This document shows, in pieces, positions 59,058 through 64,000 of a DNA stretch of 64,000 nt. Position numbers and translations under genes: made by a program. Source of the DNA: Phycisphaerales bacterium (lineage in GTDB: Bacteria > Planctomycetota > Phycisphaerae > Phycisphaerales > UBA1924); assembly GCA_020849615.1 (NCBI GenBank), contig JADLFW010000012.1, positions 218,444-282,443 on the forward strand. Reading direction: 5' to 3'. Each line of letters begins with the position of its first letter. The first letter of the stretch is position 1. The notes below the pieces were generated by a model. It was not told where the DNA came from. It ran no database searches and saw only the letters and a list, made by a program, of their open reading frames with translations.

Positions 59058-59220
59058 TTATAAGCCGTCGTGTACCGCCCCCGCTCGACGCGCTTAAAGA
59101 ACTTCTTCTTGCCGAGGTTGGCGTTGACCATCACCTTGAAGTTGGCGGCGCCTGGTCTCGGCGTACCCGTTCACCCACAGGCTCGCCGGCGCGATGTAGA
59201 GCATCTCCAGGCACCGACTG
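59058..59220 (-). pseudogene. Transposase debris, IS3-like
   Basis: On the minus strand one frame reads LEMLYIAPASLWVNGYAE, close to the LYI-x-P-x-S-x-W-x-NGY-x-E signature of IS3-family transposases, and then loses homology. A second frame nearby reads NFKVMVNANLGKKKFFKRVE up to a TAG. The IS5-type element is inserted exactly at that stop. These are short, degraded remnants with no start codons. Confidence 0.4.
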
Positions 59221-59260
59221 TTCCGTCTCCCAAGGGCGAATCGCGCGGTCGAAATAGAAA

Positions 59261-59287
59261 CACGGGTAAGCCGCCGGCTTACCCGTG
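59261..59287 (-). terminator. Rho-independent terminator of the PEP-CTERM gene
   Basis: CACGGGTAAGCCG and CGGCTTACCCGTG form a perfect 13-bp stem with a 1-nt centre, so the true loop is wider. On the minus strand it is followed by TTTCTATTTC. It lies 32 nt after the stop at 59320. Confidence 0.88.
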
Positions 59288-59319
59288 CATGGTGCTGTGG
59301 CGCTCGTGAGGAGAAGGGC

Positions 59320-60048
59320 TCAGCGGCGGCGGCGAACGGCGACCATCCCGCCGAGGCCCAGTAGCGCCAGCGAGCTTGGTGCGGGGGTCTTCCAGGTCTC
59401 CACCACGCGGAGCTGGTCCATCCCGGTCGTAGCCGAGGTACCGAACTCAAGCCGCCAGACATTGGGCGAGGGGTTGGAGATGTCGAACCAGTCCTCGGTC
59501 CCCCTCATGTCGTAGCCACGATCAGCAATCGGCGAGAACCTGCCCGGGTACTGGCCGACCCCGAGCAGGCCGTCCGAATCGTCAAGGTCGTTGTTCTTGG
59601 TGATGACATAGATCTCACGGTCAAAGTCGACGTAGCCGTTGGAGTGTTTCGTGCCAACTCCGCTCGTCGGGTCAAAGTGGAAGATGTAGCTGTTGGCGAG
59701 CGAGCTCGCGTCGCCAGGGATGATCGGTGAGCCCGACTCGAGGTCGCTGAAAAGGGTGTACCTGCCCAGCTTGTGCGCGTTGTAGACCAGGGTGGAAGGC
59801 AGCCCGACGTTCTGCTGCTCCCTGAACACCCACGACCGGGTGTTGTCTTCGGTCTTGTTGAGCCTCAGGTCGTCGCCCGATGTCATAGTGTACGGGCCGT
59901 GAACCCCCGTCGAAGACCACCCGATGATGTCGGCGTTGGCCGAAGCGCTGACGAGCAGCGCGGCGGCGATGGTGGCGGCAGCCAAGCATCGGCGGTGTGC
60001 CAGCGAATCGTGGGTGCTAGCGGTCATCAGGTTGGTGAGATCGTTCAT
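59320..60048 (-). CDS. PEP-CTERM secreted protein
   Basis: 242 aa from ATG 60048, chosen because AGGAG sits 6 nt upstream while an earlier ATG touches it. Signal peptide with a long n-region: CLAAATIAAALLVSASANADI. The body is beta-rich (VHGPYTMTSGDDLRLN; YVDFDREIYVITKNND). The C-terminal tail TPAPSSLALLGLGGMVAVRRRR is a PEP-CTERM-type sorting signal with PAP instead of PEP. The function is unknown; it may be part of the extracellular or capsule layer. It is divergent from the dockerin gene at 60440. Confidence 0.85.
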   Translation of the reverse strand: MNDLTNLMTASTHDSLAHRRCLAAATIAAALLVSASANADIIGWSSTGVHGPYTMTSGDDLRLNKTEDNTRSWVFREQQNVGLPSTLVYNAHKLGRYTLFSDLESGSPIIPGDASSLANSYIFHFDPTSGVGTKHSNGYVDFDREIYVITKNNDLDDSDGLLGVGQYPGRFSPIADRGYDMRGTEDWFDISNPSPNVWRLEFGTSATTGMDQLRVVETWKTPAPSSLALLGLGGMVAVRRRR

Positions 60049-60439
60049 GGTCATCTCCTGTGTTTCTGAGGCACCGCACAATGCGGGGCCGTCACAGGAG
60101 GTGCGGCGGCCGACCGCCGATCTTACAGAAGTGCATGAGATTGTTCCGCTCGCGACGGGCAGCGACTCCCGAGGGGGGTGGCCCCCAACGCCGGGCCTGC
60201 GTGTGGATTACGGCTCAACCGGCGGCGCAGGTCGTGCGCTTCAAGGGGTTCGTTCATCATACCTGCGGCCTTCGTGCTCGATGATCTCCATGCTGGGCAG
60301 CCCTCTGGGGCTCAGTTGTCTTGGAGTTGGGACGACTTCAGGTATGCTGTGGTACGGTTGTCACCGTGGACAGGACCGCCCACCGCGGCGCCATGGCGAG
60401 ACCGGGTCAGTAACCCGATTCTGGTGAAGGGGGCAACTC
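60049..60439. other. Gene-free divergent spacer
   Basis: 391 nt between two secreted-protein genes. It holds a candidate promoter at 60321-60348 and the GAAGGGGG ribosome binding site of the 60440 gene. I see no RNA gene or repeat. Confidence 0.4.
60321..60348 (+). promoter_or_regulatory. Candidate sigma70 promoter
   Basis: TTGGAG (60321-60326) and TATGCT (60343-60348) with a 16-nt spacer, 92 nt before the ATG at 60440. By eye only. Confidence 0.35.
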
Positions 60440-62407
60440 ATGCGATCTGTCAACATCGGCCCAGCACGTCAGTCTCGTTGCGCGCCACCGGCTAGGTGGC
60501 TTCTCGGATGGCCGGTCCTGGTCTTAGGGCTGGCGGCGAGCCTGGTACCGGCAATGGCCCGCGCCCAAGTTCAGTCGGTCTATGGCAGCTACCTCAGCCC
60601 AGCAGTCGGGGAGGTTGATCCGACGACCCGTTACGCGATTACCAGCGGGAACGTAGTCGCCGTGCACTTCCGCATTTTCCAGAATGCTCCGTTTATCGAT
60701 TACACGACTGAGGACATTCGGATTCCCCTTTCCCGCCCGGCGTTCGAGACCTGGACGGGGACGGATGTCGCGAACGTGGAGCTGTGGAAGGGGACCGGAG
60801 CGCCGGCGACGAGGCTGGCGTTTTTCCAGATGACCAGCTTCGACCCCGGGTACGCGGGCCATGTCAACTTCAACTGGCCCTTGAAGGGCGTCACGCTCGA
60901 TCGGAACACGGACTACTGGCTCATCATTCAGTTCTTCTCGACCAGCGGCCACACGCTGCTCTGGCACGCCAACCGGGCGGGCGTGGTCGGGACGGTCGGG
61001 GTGTCATCGGCGAGCGGATGGGCGTTTTCCAACAGCGTGCAGCCGGCGGTGAAGATCCGCGGCACGCCGGTCGGTTCGCCCTGCCCGATGTCTTCGATGC
61101 TGACGGCCGCGCCGTTTGGCACGACCACGGGCCCAAACTCGGTCGAGTTGCACACGGAGCTGCTCTGCCCTCCCGCAACGCTGCAGTACTACTGCGCGCC
61201 CATCATCAGCATTCCTCAGGGGACCACATCGGCCGCGGCGTGCGACCTGATGGTGACTGCGATCAACAACCCTCCGGTCTGCTTCGGCCCCAACACCTTT
61301 TCGGCCGAACGGAGCGGGAACATTGTCCGGGTGTCGAGCACGGACTGCGCGTGCCCGGGGGCGTATGTCTGCGCGGACGCGGCCGGGATCATTTCCTTCG
61401 CGAAGACCATGGGGTACCAGAGCGAGGGCGTCCCCATGAAGCTCAATCTCTTCTTCGACGGCGTCGCGACGGGTCTAGCGGCGGACCCGACCATCCCGGC
61501 CGGGACGCAGGTGGTCCACGAGGTCCACGACGTTATCGACGGGCCGATGACCGTGTATGCAACGCTCCACAACGCGGCCCCAGGAGCTACCGCGGATGAT
61601 GTCGCCGCTGGGATCGCTCGCGACCTGCGGCTGCAGGGGGACTTCGCGGTGCGCGCGGTCGGGCACCGCGTTCAGTTCGATGCACCACCTTCGGAACGCA
61701 TCATCGCCGTCGATCAGCAGAGCACGGTCGAGACCGGCGCGATTCCGATCCAGGCGATGTCGCCGGCGGGCCAGTCCTTCACCCCTACCGTCGAGTTCCT
61801 GAACTACATCGATCTGCGCACCTACGACGCGGGGGGCAGCAATGGCGCGACCCTGCGCGTGAAGGTCCGGTCGGGCTCGATCGCCGGGCCTGTGCTGGGC
61901 ACCAGCGATGCGGTCGATCTGCCCGACGGGTGGGCCTCGCCCAAACCCGTGCGCTTCTACTTCCCGGCCGGCGTGTTCGCCGCGCCGGGCGCATCTGTAT
62001 TTTTCGAGGTCGAGGTGATGGCAGGGGATCCCTGGCTGGTGGCGACCGGACCCGGCGCTTATCCCGGCGGGACCGCGATCGCGCTGGGGGTGCCCGATCC
62101 GTCTTCGGACCTGTGGTTCACGGAGGGTCTGCTAGAGCGTGAGGCGGGGTATTACGACCTGGGATACCGGATCAACGACAGCGGGCTGTCGTGGGCCATC
62201 GCGCCGTTCGACACGCCCGACCCCTTCGACCTGTTCGCCCCGTGCCCGGCCGACCTCACCCGGGACGGCATCATCGATTTCCCGGATTACCTGGACTTCA
62301 TTGATGCCTACGACACGCTGAACCCGCGGGCGGACTTCACGGCGGACGGGATAGTGGACTTGGCAGACTACCTGGAGTTCCTCAACCACTACGACGCCGG
62401 CTGCTGA
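60440..62407 (+). CDS. Secreted beta-rich protein with GC-type dockerin
   Basis: 655 aa with GAAGGGGG before the ATG. Signal peptide GWPVLVLGLAASLVPAMARAQ. Residues about 45-190 have the look of a beta-sandwich sorting or adhesin module (VHFRIFQNAPFIDYTTEDIR; NTDYWLIIQFFSTSGHTLLW). The middle has many cysteines (CDCACPGAYVCADA-like) and Thr/Val strands. The C-terminal 60 residues are a double dockerin, ADLTRDGIIDFPDYLDFID and ADFTADGIVDLADYLEFLN, ending YDAGC. Surface attachment through this tail is likely. The function is unknown. A possible terminator follows at 62418. Confidence 0.88.
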   Translation: MRSVNIGPARQSRCAPPARWLLGWPVLVLGLAASLVPAMARAQVQSVYGSYLSPAVGEVDPTTRYAITSGNVVAVHFRIFQNAPFIDYTTEDIRIPLSRPAFETWTGTDVANVELWKGTGAPATRLAFFQMTSFDPGYAGHVNFNWPLKGVTLDRNTDYWLIIQFFSTSGHTLLWHANRAGVVGTVGVSSASGWAFSNSVQPAVKIRGTPVGSPCPMSSMLTAAPFGTTTGPNSVELHTELLCPPATLQYYCAPIISIPQGTTSAAACDLMVTAINNPPVCFGPNTFSAERSGNIVRVSSTDCACPGAYVCADAAGIISFAKTMGYQSEGVPMKLNLFFDGVATGLAADPTIPAGTQVVHEVHDVIDGPMTVYATLHNAAPGATADDVAAGIARDLRLQGDFAVRAVGHRVQFDAPPSERIIAVDQQSTVETGAIPIQAMSPAGQSFTPTVEFLNYIDLRTYDAGGSNGATLRVKVRSGSIAGPVLGTSDAVDLPDGWASPKPVRFYFPAGVFAAPGASVFFEVEVMAGDPWLVATGPGAYPGGTAIALGVPDPSSDLWFTEGLLEREAGYYDLGYRINDSGLSWAIAPFDTPDPFDLFAPCPADLTRDGIIDFPDYLDFIDAYDTLNPRADFTADGIVDLADYLEFLNHYDAGC

Positions 62408-62417
62408 CATCACGCGA

Positions 62418-62442
62418 CTACGCCTCCGCCGTAAAGGCGTAG
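62418..62442 (+). terminator. Possible terminator after the dockerin gene
   Basis: CTACGCCT and AGGCGTAG form an 8-bp stem with a 9-nt loop, 11 nt after the stop at 62407. The following U-run is weak. Confidence 0.5.
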
Positions 62443-62537
62443 CCCTTCGATGGCCGGTCTTGGCGCTGAGATCGCAGCGCCACCGCACCACCCGGCCCAG
62501 CAGCGCGACCTCGCTCGGAGGCGGGCACACAACGGTC

Positions 62538-63245
62538 TCAGCGCCTGCGGCGAACAGCGCACAGGAACGTCAGCCCCAACGCTGCGGCCGGTTCGGGCAC
62601 GATGACCACGTTATCCACCAAGCCGAAGAACACCCCCCTGTCGGTGGGCCCCGAGCCGTTCACGCGCAGGGTATCGAACGGCACGCCGGAGACGCTCAGA
62701 TACCAGTGATTGAGCAGCCCGTCCCCCGGAAGCACGATGCTCATGCTGTTGACCATCACGCCGCCGAGGAAGGCGTCGAGCGAGATCGTGTTTCCGGCGT
62801 AGCTCCGCCACTCGAACACATCGACCGAGGCGAAGTTCTGCACGGTTCCCGATGAGAACCAGAACGATCCGCACTGGCCGAACGCCGCATCCGGGCCGGG
62901 GGCCCACCCCCCGAAGCCGAGCGCGTTGGGCGGCGAGAACCCGGGCCCCGGCAGCGTGCCATCGGCTCGTTCGATCGCGAAGGTAACCGGACCACCCCCC
63001 GCGCGGTCATCGAGGTCGAAGAACGTGATACCCCCGGTGCTGAAGCTGATGTCCAGGGCCCCCTCGCCAAGGGCGTCGAATGTCGCGATGGACGCATGGG
63101 CGATGCCGCCGCACCCGAAGCCCGCCGCCAGGCACGCGCTCGCCATCCATCCGCACGCTGGTTTCCTGCTTGAAACATGGCTCGCGCATGTCAGGCTCCG
63201 ATCGGTCCGGCAGACCTGGGTACCCGTTGATTCCACGCTGCTCAT
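62538..63245 (-). CDS. PEP-CTERM secreted protein
   Basis: 235 aa from ATG 63245 (GGAGGA 5 nt upstream). The N-terminal signal region is unusual: a polar leader of about 35 residues comes before the hydrophobic part (ACLAAGFGCGGIAHASI). The body is beta-rich and could bind lipids or carbohydrates (ITFFDLDDRAGGGPVTFAIE; VFEWRSYAGNTISLDAFLGG). The tail VPEPAAALGLTFLCAVRRRR is a canonical PEP-CTERM signal: PEP, hydrophobic helix, four arginines. It is convergent with the dockerin gene. Confidence 0.88.
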   Translation of the reverse strand: MSSVESTGTQVCRTDRSLTCASHVSSRKPACGWMASACLAAGFGCGGIAHASIATFDALGEGALDISFSTGGITFFDLDDRAGGGPVTFAIERADGTLPGPGFSPPNALGFGGWAPGPDAAFGQCGSFWFSSGTVQNFASVDVFEWRSYAGNTISLDAFLGGVMVNSMSIVLPGDGLLNHWYLSVSGVPFDTLRVNGSGPTDRGVFFGLVDNVVIVPEPAAALGLTFLCAVRRRR

Positions 63246-63483
63246 GACTCTCCTCCCTGCTTCAGACTTCAAGTTGACGCCAGGCCCTTTGTCCGGCGGT
63301 TCCCAGATGCTCTCCGGGGGACGGCCAGGGCGGCCCCTCCAACCAGCGCCGCACCGGGGTTTGGCGACTTGGAACTCTGCGCGACGATTCAGACTTAACT
63401 CACCAACTCGATGCTACCGCCGCGCGTCCGCCCGGCACCACGTGTTTTCACGCGGCCCGTGTTCGAGGGCAGATCGGGGTGGT

Positions 63484-63714
63484 TTACCCTGCCGCCACCC
63501 TGCCCGGCACCGGCGACGGGATGCGGTGAACGACCTTGTGGCCGCAGCGGCACCAGTCGGAGGGGCCGTCGGCGGGGGTGTACTCGCCGATGTGGTGGAC
63601 CACCGGCGCGGGGATGATGCGGACGATTGACGGGCCCGCGCACAGCGGGCACTCGGAGGGGCGCGCCGCCAGACGCTTCTCCAGCCTGTTGATGCGGTGG
63701 TGCAGCGACCTCAC
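63484..63714 (-). CDS. Small zinc-ribbon-like protein (mini-gene 3)
   Basis: 76 aa from GTG 63714; its GTG overlaps the previous stop as GTGTGA. The N-terminus VRSLHHRINRLEKRLA is a short helix, then CPLC and CRCG pairs are placed like a zinc ribbon (SECPLCAGPS; DWCRCGHKVVHR). The helix is almost the same as in mini-gene 1 (SLHHRLKRLE). The function is unknown. The tight chain of three such genes suggests a genuine transcript. Confidence 0.6.
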   Translation of the reverse strand: MRSLHHRINRLEKRLAARPSECPLCAGPSIVRIIPAPVVHHIGEYTPADGPSDWCRCGHKVVHRIPSPVPGRVAAG

Positions 63715-63866
63715 ACGGCCTCCCACGCGGTGGCCGGCCCGTACTGCTTCTGTCCGCGCCCGGTGGGCAACGCCGGCACGGGTCGCCCGGGCCCCTCCAG
63801 CGGGTGCCCGCACCCCGGGCAGCCGGGCATGGCGCTGGCGCCGTCGGTCCCGACCACGTCCCACAT
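63711..63866 (-). CDS. Small zinc-ribbon-like protein (mini-gene 2)
   Basis: 51 aa from ATG 63866, 6 nt after mini-gene 1. One CPGCGHPLEG pair is seen, with a proline-rich remainder. No family is recognised. Confidence 0.5.
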   Translation of the reverse strand: MWDVVGTDGASAMPGCPGCGHPLEGPGRPVPALPTGRGQKQYGPATAWEAV

Positions 63867-63872
63867 GGGTTG

Positions 63873-63965
63873 TCAGCCGCGCGGCACGCCGCACGAACCG
63901 CAACGACCGACCGGCGGCGGGCCCATCCGGGCTTCGAGACGCTTGAGGCGGTGGTGCAAGCTCAT
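63873..63965 (-). CDS. Small Cys-pair peptide (mini-gene 1)
   Basis: 30 aa from ATG 63965, with GGAGG upstream. It reads SLHHRLKRLEARMG and then RCGSCGVPRG. The helix plus CxxC is shared with mini-gene 3. Another short frame ends just upstream (near 63979), so the series probably continues beyond the window. Confidence 0.5.
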   Translation of the reverse strand: MSLHHRLKRLEARMGPPPVGRCGSCGVPRG

Positions 63966-64000
63966 GTCGTCCTCCGTGTCAGCCGGGCGGGATCCGGTCC

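Overview
The window reads as chromosomal DNA of a high-GC planctomycete, most likely class Phycisphaerae. The evidence is internal. Secreted proteins carry a C-terminal pair of EF-hand-like dockerin motifs ending in Gly-Cys. Others carry PEP-CTERM-like tails, and one gene is a truncated formylglycine-enzyme-like protein. There is an ECF sigma / kinase-WD40 pair typical of planctomycetes, and small Cys-rich proteins of a planctomycete style. LpxI implies lipid A and hence an outer membrane. No tRNA, rRNA or CRISPR array was found.

Layout. 1-7175: housekeeping and envelope genes (RDD membrane protein cut by the left edge, lipoprotein, LpxI, FtsJ-type methyltransferase, Obg, PilZ, Fur-type regulator with a palindromic operator candidate). 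7285-16162: zinc-ribbon membrane protein, MFS transporter, IspG, a TraB-type protein split by a pseudopilin-like insert, a lipase and a HEAT-repeat protein. 16439-22919: a conserved hypothetical protein, IleRS, and a histidine kinase / sigma54 activator pair. 22923-36117: ten minus-strand genes, tightly spaced and often overlapping, probably one operon. They encode an archaeal-type glucose dehydrogenase, aquaporin, GMC oxidoreductase, double VOC protein, two YHS proteins, GH63 glucosidase, LCAT-type lipase, GlcG/HbpS-type protein and SMP-30 lactonase. I infer a sugar-releasing and sugar-oxidising system. 36256-37134: SpoIIE-type phosphatase facing away from it.

37410-47792 is accessory: a repeat-rich dockerin protein, a broken paralogue of it, a BNR-type lipoprotein, and a visibly less GC-rich stretch with a membrane-anchored tail-collar protein, a coiled-coil lipoprotein, a PfkB kinase and a truncated SUMF1-like gene. 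It lies between two copies of a 97-bp element. Each copy has a hairpin just before it, and the pair shows a coding-like substitution pattern. 47956-56204: a 1334-aa VCBS/dockerin protein divergent from an ECF sigma factor overlapped by a zinc-finger/kinase/WD40 protein. 56236-59319: mobile DNA with a tyrosine recombinase and a complete IS5-type element (58127-59053) whose transposase stop codon is completed by its CTAG target duplication. 59320-64000: PEP-CTERM and dockerin secreted proteins, then three overlapping mini-genes for Cys-rich peptides at the right edge.

All homology calls come from reading motifs by eye; no database search was run.
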